DNA of 64,000 nucleotides from assembly GCF_001641635.1 (NCBI RefSeq), contig NZ_LUUB01000092.1, forward strand, positions 92,219-156,218, written 5' to 3'. This document shows positions 1 to 8,779 of the stretch, piece after piece. A model generated the notes under the pieces. The model worked only from the letters and a program-made list of their open reading frames with translations. It was not told where the DNA came from and did no database searches. The stretch comes from Bradyrhizobium centrolobii. GTDB taxonomy: Bacteria; Pseudomonadota; Alphaproteobacteria; Rhizobiales; Xanthobacteraceae. Every line of letters begins with the position of its first letter. The first letter of the stretch is position 1. The translations under genes were made by a program, and so were the position numbers.

Positions 1-788
1 GCCGCCTCTATATCGAGAACAGCGCGCGCTACATGACCGCGACTCTGATGTGCCACTCCGATACCGACATGCCCCGAACCACGGCGGTGACCTTCATCCT
101 CGGCGACCACCGCCTGGTGACGGTCCGCTACGACCTGCCCAAGCCGTTCGCGCTGGTCGAGGCCAAGCTCGCCCGTTCCTGCACCCCGACCATCACCGGT
201 GAGATGGTGCTGATGGAACTCCTGGACGCCGTGATCGATCGTTGCGCCGATATTCTGGAGCGCTGCGGCGCCGAGATCGACCAGGTCTCGCATGACATCT
301 TCGAGCCCGAGAGCGAGCGGCACGGCCATGCCAAGCAATACTCCCAGATCCTGATCTCGATCGGCCGCAAGGGGGATCTGACCTCGAAGGTTCGCGAGAG
401 CCTGGTGTCGATCGGCCGCGTCGTCACCTTCCTCTCTGCGGTGGTGGAGGGCGTGAAATGGTCGAAGGACATGCGCGAGCAGCTCAAGACCATGCAGCGC
501 GACGTGGCCTCGCTAACCGACCACGCCTCCTATCTCTCCAACAAGATCACCTTCGTGCTCGACGCCATGCTCGGCGTCGTCAATCTGGAACAGAACAACA
601 TCATCAAGCTGTTTTCGGTCATGGCCGTTGTCCTGATGCCGCCGACGCTGATCGCCTCGATCTACGGCATGAACTTCAAGGTGATGCCGGAGCTCGAATG
701 GGTGCACGGCTATCCGATGGCGCTGGTGATGATGCTGGTCGCGGCGATCGTTCCGTACTGGATCTTCAAGTTCAAGAAATGGCTCTAA
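1..788 (+). CDS. corA: CorA-family magnesium/divalent cation transporter, 5' end cut by window
   Basis: The frame is already open at base 3, so the true start lies upstream; 261 residues are visible against a usual length of about 320. CorA proteins are homopentameric inner-membrane channels for Mg2+, sometimes Co2+ or Ni2+. The visible part holds a long charged helical region typical of the cytoplasmic funnel, then two C-terminal membrane segments (about residues 200-225 and 236-254). The signature YGMN motif sits between them, followed by the usual basic tail (KFKKWL). The family assignment is firm; the transported ion is inferred from the family. Confidence 0.92.
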   Translation, partial: RLYIENSARYMTATLMCHSDTDMPRTTAVTFILGDHRLVTVRYDLPKPFALVEAKLARSCTPTITGEMVLMELLDAVIDRCADILERCGAEIDQVSHDIFEPESERHGHAKQYSQILISIGRKGDLTSKVRESLVSIGRVVTFLSAVVEGVKWSKDMREQLKTMQRDVASLTDHASYLSNKITFVLDAMLGVVNLEQNNIIKLFSVMAVVLMPPTLIASIYGMNFKVMPELEWVHGYPMALVMMLVAAIVPYWIFKFKKWL

Positions 789-1110
789 ATGGCTCTAGAT
801 GTGAGCATGATCCGGAGAAGTGTGCAGCGGTTCTCACTCGCGACAAACGCGGGACGCGTTTGCGCGGAGATCATGCTCAAACAACAACCTAAAGCGCGAT
901 GACGATCATCGGGCTTTAGCGAAATAGCTACCGAGACCTTACGCCGTCCGCAGAGAGGCGGCGGATGGTGTCGCAGAATAGATCGGGATTCTGGCCGCGG
1001 AGTGATGCGTGCTCTCTGCCCCAATTCCTCCGGTAAAATTTGAGCAGTGGGCTGAACGTTTGGGCGAAACTTGTCTGCGATAAGCAGCGGATTAGCCGCG
1101 AGGAACAGCC
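789..1110. other. intergenic stretch with a palindromic repeat
   Basis: No convincing gene. Contains the inverted repeat at 803-878 and otherwise no feature I can resolve. Confidence 0.5.
803..878. repeat. palindromic intergenic repeat element
   Basis: Arms GAGCATGATC (803-812) and GATCATGCTC (869-878) are perfect inverted repeats around a GC-rich centre. This resembles the short palindromic elements scattered between genes in Bradyrhizobium and related rhizobia. Copy number cannot be judged from this window. Confidence 0.6.
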
Positions 1111-1323
1111 ATGGTTGAAAAACGCATAACGTCGCCCCGCAACGTCATCGATCTGGCGAGCTATCGTCAGGTCCTGGCGAGCGGCAAGGCGATGTCGGCA
1201 CGTCTGTGCCGGCACTGTGGTGCTCCGCTGCTCGATGGCGAGAACGACGACGACTGCTCGACTGCGTTCAACAGGGCCGCTCCGCGGCTGCGCGAGACGT
1301 CGCGTCGGATTCGGGTCGATTGA
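1111..1323 (+). CDS. small conserved-looking hypothetical protein
   Basis: A 70-residue protein with no recognised domain. The middle carries CRHCG followed by an acidic stretch and a further Cys, a pattern that could bind a metal. The first 25 residues include the sequence NVIDLASYR, which looks like a short helix. It stands alone and is followed by a stem-loop at 1348-1384. Function unknown; that it is a real gene is moderately likely from its start context and isolated position. Confidence 0.5.
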   Translation: MVEKRITSPRNVIDLASYRQVLASGKAMSARLCRHCGAPLLDGENDDDCSTAFNRAAPRLRETSRRIRVD

Positions 1324-1347
1324 GGAACGGAAGAACGGAGGGGTAAA

Positions 1348-1384
1348 GGCGATCCAGGTCTTGCGGCGGCTTTTCTGGATCGCC
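1348..1384 (+). terminator. stem-loop, possible terminator
   Basis: Perfect 10-bp inverted repeat GGCGATCCAG/CTGGATCGCC, 24 bases after the stop of the small gene, followed by TTGCTT. The T-run is weak, so the terminator call is tentative. Confidence 0.4.
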
Positions 1385-1473
1385 TTGCTTCCGCCCCAGG
1401 TGGCGGATTGACTGGCAAATGATTGTCGGTATGTCCCGAAGGACCAGGCTTGGGCCTCGCGCCTGTGCGCGCC

Positions 1474-2244
1474 TCAACGCCGCACGATCTCTGCTACGGA
1501 TACCAGCGTCTCGGTGATGACGCCGTTGCGGCTGAAGGGCGCAAGGCGCTGCTCGACATCGCGCAGCATCGCCTCGATGTTGTCGCCCAATGCTTCGGGC
1601 GATGACGAGGAGAAGGTGAGGACACGTCGCGCGAGGTCACCCACGTTGATCTCATGGCTCGTCTCGACCCTGACCACGTCCACGGGGTGGAACGCGCTGT
1701 CGCGGAAGAAGGTCGGCAGGTCGCGATGTGTTCGCGCGCCGCGGCCGGACTCTTCCCAGAGGCCGGCTGGCGACCAGTTGCGGCGGGCTGCATTGTAGTC
1801 ATCGAGCCACGGATTGCGGCCATCGGCGGTCGAGAACGACGCGCAGACGACGATCGCGCCGCCGTGCGGAACCAGGCGCTCGAACAGCGCGAGCGCGGGC
1901 GCACGATCCATCCAGTGCAGGGCACGCCCGATCGTCACGACGTCGAAGGCGTCGATGTCGGGCGGAAGCGTTTCAGCCGTGCTTTCGATCAACGCGAGGT
2001 CCCACCCCGCGCGCACCGCCGCGCGCCGTGCTGCGTCGAGCATCTCCGGCTCCGGGTCGACGCCGACGATGCGGCCGACATAGGGGGCGAAGCCGAGCGC
2101 CAGCAGCCCGGGCCCGGTACCCAGGTCGATCAGCGCACATTCTTTGGAGAGGGCGAGCTTCTGTGCGACGCTGCGAAAGTATTCTGGCGGGTAGGGCGGC
2201 CGCAGGTGTTCGTAGAGCGACGCCGTGGTAGCGAACCGACCCAT
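1474..2244 (-). CDS. class I SAM-dependent methyltransferase
   Basis: 256 residues. The N-terminal half has the SAM-binding signature DLGTGPG (motif I) and the acidic GVDPEPEM (motif II), followed by a DVVTIGRALHW motif, as in the UbiE/COQ5-like methyltransferase superfamily (Methyltransf_11). The substrate cannot be deduced. I chose the start MGRF at 2244: the open frame runs on upstream, but those residues overlap the neighbouring SDR gene and are Arg/Ser/Thr-rich like a shadow frame. It lies 19 bp downstream of the SDR gene on the same strand, so the two are probably co-transcribed. Confidence 0.85.
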   Translation of the reverse strand: MGRFATTASLYEHLRPPYPPEYFRSVAQKLALSKECALIDLGTGPGLLALGFAPYVGRIVGVDPEPEMLDAARRAAVRAGWDLALIESTAETLPPDIDAFDVVTIGRALHWMDRAPALALFERLVPHGGAIVVCASFSTADGRNPWLDDYNAARRNWSPAGLWEESGRGARTHRDLPTFFRDSAFHPVDVVRVETSHEINVGDLARRVLTFSSSSPEALGDNIEAMLRDVEQRLAPFSRNGVITETLVSVAEIVRR

Positions 2245-2263
2245 CGTTCCGCCCTTGTCCGTC

Positions 2264-3022
2264 TTAAACGTGCTGGCCGCCGTTGATGTGAATCTCGGCG
2301 CCGTTGACGTAGGACGAGGTGTCCGTGCACAGCACGTAGATGATCTTGGCGACCTCGTCCGGCGTGCCGAGCCGGTGCATCGGAATTTGCTGGTCGACGA
2401 TCCTCTCGGTACCCGGCGACAGGATCGATGTGTCAATCTCGCCGGGCGCGATCGCGTTGACGCGCACGCCGACGCGGCCGAAGTCGGAGGCCATCTCCCG
2501 CGTCAGCGCCGCGAGCGCGGCCTTCGAGGTGGCGTAGGCCGCGCCCGCGAAGGGATGGACGCGCGAGCCCGCGATCGAGGTGACGTTCACCACCGATCCC
2601 TTGGCCGCCTTCAGTTCCTCGATCAGCCCGCGCGCGATCATGATCGGCGCGAAGAAGTTGACGTGAAACACGTGCTTCCAGGTGTCGAGATCGGTGTCGA
2701 CCGAGCCGAGGCGGCTGCCGCCCGGGCCTTTCGGCGAAATCGCGGCGTTGTTGACCAGGGCGTGGAGCGTGCCGCCTTCGAGACGGCGGCGGATCTCGGA
2801 AATCGCGCGAGAGGTGTCCTCGGGATCGCCGAGATCGACCTGGATGTGGTCCTCAGGGCCTGCGTCCCACGGGCAGTCTTCCGGAAACGGATGCCGCGAG
2901 CAGGTGATGACGCGCCAGCCTGCCGAGGAGAAGCGGATCACGGTGGCGTGGCCGATGCCGCGGCTTGCGCCGGTGAGGAGCAGCGTACGTCGCGGAATGT
3001 TGGATGGATGCGCCATGGACAT
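2264..3022 (-). CDS. SDR-family NAD(P)-dependent oxidoreductase
   Basis: 252 residues. Classical short-chain dehydrogenase features: the cofactor loop TGASRGIG near residues 18-25, NNAA in the core, and the catalytic YATSK (Tyr-x3-Lys) with an upstream Ser. The C-terminal GAEIHINGGQHV matches the usual end of FabG-like SDRs. It could act on many hydroxyl/keto substrates; nothing in the sequence selects one. It is followed by pdxH upstream and a methyltransferase downstream on the same strand. Confidence 0.9.
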   Translation of the reverse strand: MSMAHPSNIPRRTLLLTGASRGIGHATVIRFSSAGWRVITCSRHPFPEDCPWDAGPEDHIQVDLGDPEDTSRAISEIRRRLEGGTLHALVNNAAISPKGPGGSRLGSVDTDLDTWKHVFHVNFFAPIMIARGLIEELKAAKGSVVNVTSIAGSRVHPFAGAAYATSKAALAALTREMASDFGRVGVRVNAIAPGEIDTSILSPGTERIVDQQIPMHRLGTPDEVAKIIYVLCTDTSSYVNGAEIHINGGQHV

Positions 3023-3030
3023 CTTTCAGT

Positions 3031-3672
3031 TCAGGGATACATCCGCGTCTTGGACCACGGCTGGCCGACATCGTCACGACGAAATTCGATGCGGTCGTGC
3101 AGACGGAATGGGCGATCGTGCCAGAACTCGATGCGCAAGGGCGTGATACGCCAGCCGCTCCAGCCTGGCGGCCGCGGTACCTCGCCGATGACGTATTTGG
3201 CGGCGACCTTGGCGATCGCCTGCTCGAAGGCGAAGCGGCTTTCGAGCGGCTGCGACTGCTTGCTGGCCCAGGCGCCGATCTGCGCCTGCTTGGGGCGGGT
3301 CGCGAAATAGGCGTCGGCTTCGGCATCAGTCACCGGCGTCACGTTGCCGCGGATGCGGACCTGACGGCGCAGCGACTTCCAGTGAAAAAGTAACGCCGCC
3401 TTAGGATTTGCGGCGAGTTCGCGGCCCTTCTGGCTCGCGATATGGCTGTAGAAGACGAATCCCTCGGAATCGAAGCCCTTCATCAGCACCATGCGCACGT
3501 CGGGCAGGCCGTCGGGATCGACGGTTGCGAGCGCCATGGCGTTCGGATCGTTGGGCTCGCTCTTGATCGCTTCGTTCAGCCAGGCCTCGAACAGCGCGAA
3601 CGGCTCGTCGGCGGCGGTGAAATCACCGGATGTTAAGGGTGTCTGGTGTTTCATCGAGGTCGTGTCGGTCAT
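3031..3672 (-). CDS. pdxH: pyridoxamine 5'-phosphate oxidase
   Basis: 213 residues, the normal length of PdxH, which oxidises pyridoxine or pyridoxamine 5'-phosphate to pyridoxal 5'-phosphate with FMN and oxygen. Visible family motifs are the FMN-binding VRMVLMKGFD, the FYSHIASQKG segment, LLFHWKSLRRQVRIRG, and the C-terminal PLRIEFWHDRPFRLHDR with the final RMYP. I chose MTDTTS at 3672; the frame is open further upstream but this start gives the expected N-terminus. It ends 8 bp before the SDR gene. Confidence 0.96.
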   Translation of the reverse strand: MTDTTSMKHQTPLTSGDFTAADEPFALFEAWLNEAIKSEPNDPNAMALATVDPDGLPDVRMVLMKGFDSEGFVFYSHIASQKGRELAANPKAALLFHWKSLRRQVRIRGNVTPVTDAEADAYFATRPKQAQIGAWASKQSQPLESRFAFEQAIAKVAAKYVIGEVPRPPGWSGWRITPLRIEFWHDRPFRLHDRIEFRRDDVGQPWSKTRMYP

Positions 3673-3785
3673 GTCTGGAGTCCGAGTTGCGTCCCGCGGC
3701 CCAAAGCGCGTTGTTGTCCGCTTCCGCCCTATATAGGGCATGGCAACGCGTTGGCCTATCGGCGATCCGGCCGTCCGGCCTCATC

Positions 3786-4196
3786 ATGACGATGATTCTG
3801 ATCGGCCTGGGCGCCGGCGGTTGCAGTTTCTCTCGGAACGGCAGCAACGGTCCGTTTGCCAAGGCCGACGAGGGCGACTTCACCGGCTCGATCGCGCGGT
3901 TGGCAAAGGACGCCGCACCGACCGAGACCGACCTCGCCTTTGCCCGCAATGCCGCCTCCGACGTGCTGAGCAAAGGCGACAAGGACTCCAGCCAGCATTG
4001 GGAGAATCCGCAGACCGGGGCCCGCGGCTCGGTGACGCCCATCGCGCAGTCCTACGCTGCGGAGGACGGCCGCAAGTGCCGCGATTTCCTGGCAAGCTAC
4101 GTCAACGGCAACACCGAAAGTTGGCTCCAGGGGGCCGGTTGCCAAAGCAGCCATGGCCGCTGGGAGATTCATACGCTAAAGCCGTGGCGGAGCTAG
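3786..4196 (+). CDS. small lipoprotein, surface-antigen (RT0821/Lpp0805-like) family
   Basis: 136 residues. It begins with a short hydrophobic stretch ending in GAGGC, a plausible lipobox, so it is probably an exported lipoprotein. The C-terminal half (GARGSVTP, CRDFLASYV, QGAGCQSSHGRWEIH) resembles the alphaproteobacterial RT0821/Lpp0805 surface-protein domain. The signal peptide is short from this start; an upstream alternative start in the same frame is possible. It is divergent from pdxH, with the two starts about 110 bp apart. Function unknown. Confidence 0.7.
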   Translation: MTMILIGLGAGGCSFSRNGSNGPFAKADEGDFTGSIARLAKDAAPTETDLAFARNAASDVLSKGDKDSSQHWENPQTGARGSVTPIAQSYAAEDGRKCRDFLASYVNGNTESWLQGAGCQSSHGRWEIHTLKPWRS

Positions 4197-4311
4197 GCTT
4201 AGCCCTGTTAGACTAGTTGCAAAAATACCACTCGCCCCCCACATGAAGTACGGGTCGGGCCGGGGAGCCCTTTGAACATTTCCGATTTCTTCCTTGAAGG
4301 AGACGTGACGG

Positions 4312-5277
4312 ATGCGCGACCCCTATGAGGTCTTGGGGGTGCCGCGGAGCGCCAATGCTGCCGCGATCAAGAGCGCCTATCGCAAGCTTGCCAAGAAGCA
4401 CCATCCAGACAGCAACAAAGGCGACCCGAAGGCCGCCGAGCGCTTCGCCGAGATCAACTCGGCCAACGAGATCATCGGCGACGAGGACAAGCGCAAGCAG
4501 TTCGATCGCGGCGAGATCGACGCCGAGGGCAAGCCGCGCTTCCAGGGCTTTCCGGGCGGCGGTGGTCCGCGCGGGCGGGCGGGTCCCGGCGGCTTCGAGA
4601 GCTATACGTTCCGCAGCGGCGGCGGTGGGGCCGGCGCGGGCGCAGGCGCGTTCGAGGACATCCTCAACAGCATGTTCGGCGGCGGGATGCGCGGTGCGCG
4701 GCCCGGGGCCGGCGGCAGTGCCCAGTTCGAATTCGACACTGGCGGGATCGGGCTCGATCTCGACCTGAACGTTGCCATGACCGTCTCGCTGGAAGAGGCG
4801 GTCAAGGGCGGCGACAAACGCGTCCGGCTGCCGAACGGCAAGGAACTCAACGTCAAGATTCCGGCCGGCGTCACCGAGGGCCAGCAGATCCGGTTGAGGG
4901 GGCAGGGCGAGACGGCACAGGGCCATCCGCCGGGCGACCTCCTGATCACCATCAGCATCGCCCCGCACCCTTACTTCAAGGTCGAGGGCTCCGATTTGCG
5001 AATCGATCTGCCGGTCACGCTCTATGAGGCGGTGCTCGGCGGCAAGGTCCGCGTGCCTACCCTCGGCAATGCCGTGGAACTGTCGGTCCCCAGGAACACC
5101 TCCAGCGGCCGGACCTTCCGTCTCAAGGGGAAAGGCCTGCCGAAAGCCGGCGGAACCGGGGACCTCTTCGTCACCATCAGGATTATGCTACCGGATGGGA
5201 ACGACGCCGAGCTTGAGGCATTGATGGAGAAGTGGCGGGACCAACATCCCTATAATCCGCGTAGCGGGCTCGGCTAG
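4312..5277 (+). CDS. DnaJ C-terminal domain co-chaperone (CbpA/DnaJ class)
   Basis: 321 residues. An N-terminal J domain (about 1-70) carries the HPD tripeptide that stimulates DnaK ATPase. A Gly-rich linker (about 75-140) follows, then the two beta-sandwich client-binding domains of DnaJ (about 150-310). The Cys-rich zinc finger of type I DnaJ is absent, so this is a type II/CbpA-like co-chaperone. A strong ribosome site (GAAGGAG) precedes the start. It stands alone, with no dnaK nearby. Confidence 0.92.
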   Translation: MRDPYEVLGVPRSANAAAIKSAYRKLAKKHHPDSNKGDPKAAERFAEINSANEIIGDEDKRKQFDRGEIDAEGKPRFQGFPGGGGPRGRAGPGGFESYTFRSGGGGAGAGAGAFEDILNSMFGGGMRGARPGAGGSAQFEFDTGGIGLDLDLNVAMTVSLEEAVKGGDKRVRLPNGKELNVKIPAGVTEGQQIRLRGQGETAQGHPPGDLLITISIAPHPYFKVEGSDLRIDLPVTLYEAVLGGKVRVPTLGNAVELSVPRNTSSGRTFRLKGKGLPKAGGTGDLFVTIRIMLPDGNDAELEALMEKWRDQHPYNPRSGLG

Positions 5278-5597
5278 GGCGCGAGCCGAGGCTGCTTGGA
5301 CAACCGGAGCATTCTCTTCCCGATAGGATGATGCTCGACATACGCCTGAAGCGCGGCAGCGCTTCGACGCTGATGTGGTCGACGTATCGGCTGTCCGGCG
5401 GGGCAGCCGATAAATAGGTGCGGCCTCGAGAGGGGGACCAGCGCGGTACCAAAAACCCCAATCGAGGCCGCCGCGTCGATCGGCGGATCGAACGCTACTC
5501 ATTTTCGCGTGATCATCCGGTGCGATAATGAGACGCACGCATGTCTTGATTCCAAATTTTCAATGTCGGAATCGAGGCACCGTGCTCGCGCAGGTGT
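5278..5597. other. intergenic stretch, nothing identified
   Basis: About 320 bases between the converging DnaJ-like and anti-sigma genes. I see no supported gene or RNA in it. Confidence 0.4.
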
Positions 5598-6368
5598 TTA
5601 GGATCCGTTTTTCTCGGCTTGGTCGTAGACGGCCTGCGCCACCTTGGTCAGCCGGTCACGGTCGCTGCCGCCGCTGACGACATAGCCGACGCCGCGATCG
5701 GCCCAGAACAGCGCGCTGTCCTTGTCCATTTTGGCGTAGCGCATCTGAGTCGCGCCGCTCTCGGTCTTGGCGGAATAGATCGTGAACCGCTCGCCCGAGG
5801 CGCCCTCATACATCAGGAACGACGCCGGGCCATTCGGCCCCGGCAGCAGCCTGCCGCCGACCAGCTTGAGCCCGCTCGCCTCCAGATTCGGCGCGAACAC
5901 AGTCCAGCCGCAGCGCTTGGTCAGCCAGGCCTGGAGATGGTCGCGCTCGTTGCCGGGGACCTCGACGGGATGGCGCACCTCGACGACATAGAGGCGGTGG
6001 GCGTCGAGCGCGTCCTCCGTGAAGCTCTGGAACGTCGAGGGCGCGTTGGCGGCGCCATGCGCGATCCAGCCGGCCGTGCCGCCGGCGACGAAAGCAACCA
6101 GGGCAGCCGCGGCGGCGCCATACAGCCATTGCCTCGGACGGCGCTCCAGCCGCTCGAGCTCCAGCCGCACCGGCACCGGCTCGTGGGCGACGGCGTCGTA
6201 GCGGGCGTGCAGCATCTGGGCCATGGCGCGCCAGGATTGCACGCGCTCGTCGTCCTCGGGGTTGGCGGCGAGCCAGGCCTCGACGTCGGCGCGGCGCTCC
6301 GCTGGCAACTCGCCGTCGACGTAGGCGTGCAGTTCATCTTCGGTCACGGAAATCTTGCGGTCGTTCAT
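5598..6368 (-). CDS. anti-sigma factor, membrane-anchored
   Basis: 256 residues. The N-terminus (about 1-75) has the zinc-less anti-sigma layout with a DELHAYVDGELP motif. One membrane segment (about 95-115, AAAAALVAFVAGG) separates it from a periplasmic domain that probably senses a signal. It lies 106 bp downstream of the ECF sigma gene in the same direction, the standard pairing in which the anti-sigma holds the sigma factor inactive. I chose the start MNDRKIS; residues upstream of it in the open frame look non-coding. The signal is unknown. Confidence 0.88.
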   Translation of the reverse strand: MNDRKISVTEDELHAYVDGELPAERRADVEAWLAANPEDDERVQSWRAMAQMLHARYDAVAHEPVPVRLELERLERRPRQWLYGAAAAALVAFVAGGTAGWIAHGAANAPSTFQSFTEDALDAHRLYVVEVRHPVEVPGNERDHLQAWLTKRCGWTVFAPNLEASGLKLVGGRLLPGPNGPASFLMYEGASGERFTIYSAKTESGATQMRYAKMDKDSALFWADRGVGYVVSGGSDRDRLTKVAQAVYDQAEKNGS

Positions 6369-6474
6369 ATCGGTCGTCTCTGGCTCTGCGGCCCAAAATA
6401 TCGTTCGCGGCTTGCCTGCGCTTTGTCCCTCTGCACGCAGAGGACGCGACACGCGCGATGCATCAAATCCGCCA

Positions 6475-6963
6475 TCATTTCACCCGCCTGAGCGCCGGGC
6501 GCTCGCCTTCCAGCGATGCTTTAACGTGAGCGCGGGCTCGCGCCAGGCGGGACATTACGGTACCGATCGGCACGCCCTGGATGTCGGCGACCTCGCGGTA
6601 GCTCAGGCCCTCCAGCATCACCAGCAGGAGCACCGAGCGCTGCTCCTCGACGAGTGTCGCCAGCGCCTTCTCGATATCGCGTCCTTCGGCTTCCGTTCCG
6701 CTGGCATCCGGGTTGTTCTCCGTCAGCTGCATGAACTGCGGCCGCCGCGCCAGTGAGCGTCTGCGATTCTTGTTGAGGTTGGTCAGGATGGTGTAGAGCC
6801 AGCTCCTGACATCGCCTCCGAGGAACAGCCGCTCCGAACGCAGCGCCCGCACCAATGTATCCTGCACCAGATCGTCGGCCGCATCCGCATCGCGCGTTAG
6901 CGCGCGGGCGTAGCGGCGCAACGCCGGGATCATGGCCTCCACACTCTGGCGAAATGCACTCAT
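6475..6963 (-). CDS. ECF-type RNA polymerase sigma factor
   Basis: 162 residues. Region 2 is seen at about 9-75 (ADDLVQDTLVRAL and RSWLYTILTN) and region 4 at about 105-155, with the helix-turn-helix YREVADIQGVPIGTVMSRLARAR. No region 1 or 3, as expected for ECF sigmas. The next gene encodes its probable anti-sigma. Target promoters are not known. The upstream interval towards fabI contains no site that I can call with confidence. Confidence 0.95.
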   Translation of the reverse strand: MSAFRQSVEAMIPALRRYARALTRDADAADDLVQDTLVRALRSERLFLGGDVRSWLYTILTNLNKNRRRSLARRPQFMQLTENNPDASGTEAEGRDIEKALATLVEEQRSVLLLVMLEGLSYREVADIQGVPIGTVMSRLARARAHVKASLEGERPALRRVK

Positions 6964-7132
6964 GCCGTATTGAAATCCTGCCGTTCGGCGCGAGCGCCTC
7001 GATCATCATAACACCCGAACGGAACGGCTATTCCGGCCCTCGAAACAGCGTTAACGCCGCGTATTAGGACTGTACCGCGCCGGAGGGCTGGTGTACCTCC
7101 AGATATCAACCCGCTCGATGGGACGACAAGAA

Positions 7133-7948
7133 ATGGCGCAGAATTCAGGTCTGATGCAGGGCAAGCGCGGGGTGATCCTCGGCGTTGCCAACAATCGCTC
7201 GATCGCCTGGGGCATCGCCAAGGCATGCCACGCGGCCGGCGCCGAGCTCGCCTTCACCTACCAGGGCGATGCGCTGAAGAAGCGTGTCGAGCCGCTCGCC
7301 GCCGAAATCGGCGGTCTCGTGCTCGGTCATTGCGACGTCACCGACGCGGCGACCATCGACGCCGCGTTCGCCGTGCTGAAGGAGAAGTGGGGCAAGATCG
7401 ACTTCCTGGTGCACGCGATCGCCTATGGCGAGCAGCTCGAGGGCCGCTATGTCGACACCACGCAGGAGAACTTCACCAAGTCGATGCTGATCTCCTGCTA
7501 CTCGCTCACCGCGGTCACGCAGCGCGCCGAGAAGCTGATGACCGACGGCGGCTCGATCGTCACGCTGTCCTATTACGGCGCCGAGAAGTGGATGCCGCAC
7601 TACAACGTGATGGGCGTGGCCAAGGCGGCGCTGGAGGCCAGCGTGCGCTACCTCGCCGCCGATCTCGGCGAGAAGAACATCCGCGTCAACGCGATCTCGG
7701 CGGGGCCGATCAAGACGCTCGCCGCCTCCGGCATCGGCGATTTCCGCTATATCCTGAAGTGGAACGAGTACAACGCGCCGATGCGGCGCAACGTGTCGAC
7801 CGAAGACGTCGGCGGCAGCGCGCTGTATTTCCTCTCTGACCTGTCGCGCGGCGTCACCGGCGAGGTGCATCACGTCGATTCCGGCTATCACGTGCTGGGC
7901 ATGAAGCGGCCGGACGCGCCGGACATCTCGCTGGGCGGGAAGGACTAA
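7133..7948 (+). CDS. fabI: enoyl-[acyl-carrier-protein] reductase (NADH), FabI type
   Basis: 271 residues. FabI reduces enoyl-ACP in each round of fatty-acid elongation. Visible features are the divergent SDR cofactor loop GVANNRSIAWGIA, HAIAYG in the core, and the FabI-type active site with Tyr and Lys in the YNVMGVAKAALEA segment. The C-terminal part (GPIKTLAASGI, then NVSTEDVG and HHVDSGYH) is also typical. I chose MAQNSG as start; a start five codons earlier (MGRQEM) is possible. A histidine phosphatase gene follows after 12 bp, probably in one operon. Confidence 0.95.
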   Translation: MAQNSGLMQGKRGVILGVANNRSIAWGIAKACHAAGAELAFTYQGDALKKRVEPLAAEIGGLVLGHCDVTDAATIDAAFAVLKEKWGKIDFLVHAIAYGEQLEGRYVDTTQENFTKSMLISCYSLTAVTQRAEKLMTDGGSIVTLSYYGAEKWMPHYNVMGVAKAALEASVRYLAADLGEKNIRVNAISAGPIKTLAASGIGDFRYILKWNEYNAPMRRNVSTEDVGGSALYFLSDLSRGVTGEVHHVDSGYHVLGMKRPDAPDISLGGKD

Positions 7949-7960
7949 CCCGCCAAACGC

Positions 7961-8560
7961 ATGCCCGTGCCCACGATCTACTATCTTCGCCACGGCGAGA
8001 CCGAGTGGAATTTGCTCGGGCGGCTGCAGGGCGCCAGGGACATTCCGCTGAATGCACGCGGCCGCGCCCAAGCGGTGCAGGCGGCCGGCATCCTGGCCGG
8101 TCTGTTGAAGCGCGACGGCCGCAACAAGGCCGCGCTGCCCTACGTGTCGAGCCCGCTCGGCCGCGCGCGCTCCACCATGGAGCTCGTGCGCGGCAAGCTA
8201 GAATTGCCGGTCGCCGACTATTCGCTGGACGATCGCCTGCGCGAGATCGGCTACGGCAGCTGGGAAGGGCTGACGCTCGCCGAGAGCGAAGCCTCCGATC
8301 CCGATGTCTATGCCCGCCGCCTCGCCGACAAATGGACGGTTGCCCCGAAAGACGGCGAGACCTATGCGGCAGTGCAGCTGCGCATGCTCGACTGGTACGA
8401 GTCGCTTCTGGTCGACACCGTCGCGGTCGCCCATGGCGGCACCGCCCGGGCGCTGATGGTCGCCCTCGGCATCGAGACCCCCGCCAGCGCCGCGGAGCTC
8501 TATATCGAGCAGGGCACCGTCTACGTGTTCCGCGACGGGCGACTGGAGAAGTATAGTTAA
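7961..8560 (+). CDS. histidine phosphatase family protein (phosphoglycerate-mutase-like)
   Basis: 199 residues. The RHGETEWN motif near residue 10 supplies the catalytic His and Arg of the branch 1 histidine phosphatases, and AHGGTARAL near residue 150 supplies the second His. GRARSTME and DDRLREIGYGSWEG are also family hallmarks. The substrate could be a small phosphorylated metabolite; it is not a dPGM of glycolysis by length. Close spacing to fabI suggests co-expression. Confidence 0.92.
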   Translation: MPVPTIYYLRHGETEWNLLGRLQGARDIPLNARGRAQAVQAAGILAGLLKRDGRNKAALPYVSSPLGRARSTMELVRGKLELPVADYSLDDRLREIGYGSWEGLTLAESEASDPDVYARRLADKWTVAPKDGETYAAVQLRMLDWYESLLVDTVAVAHGGTARALMVALGIETPASAAELYIEQGTVYVFRDGRLEKYS

Positions 8561-8582
8561 CTACCGGCGCCACGTCCTCCGC

Positions 8583-8710
8583 CGTCATGCCCGGGCTCGT
8601 CCCGGGCATCCGCGTACTTTCTCGCTGGCGGCAGCGAAGAACGTGGATGGCCGGGACATAGGCGAGCGGAAGCGACGCCGTCCTTCGGACGGCTATGCCC
8701 GGCCATGACG
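8583..8710. repeat. double palindromic intergenic repeat
   Basis: Two nested hairpins: ATGCCCGGG/CCCGGGCAT (8587-8609) and ATGGCCGGG/CCCGGCCAT (8647-8706). This layout matches the GCCGTCATGCCCGGG-type repeats common between genes in Bradyrhizobium. Confidence 0.65.
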
Positions 8711-8779
8711 ACCGTGGAGGTATTTGACCCCCATTTCAGAGCGCGTTAAGTCAGCACTGACTTAAGAGCCAAAGCAGCG

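Noticed and set aside
2225..3310. 361-codon open frame across the SDR and pdxH genes
   Set aside because: Runs over two real genes on the opposite strand and has no recognisable domain.
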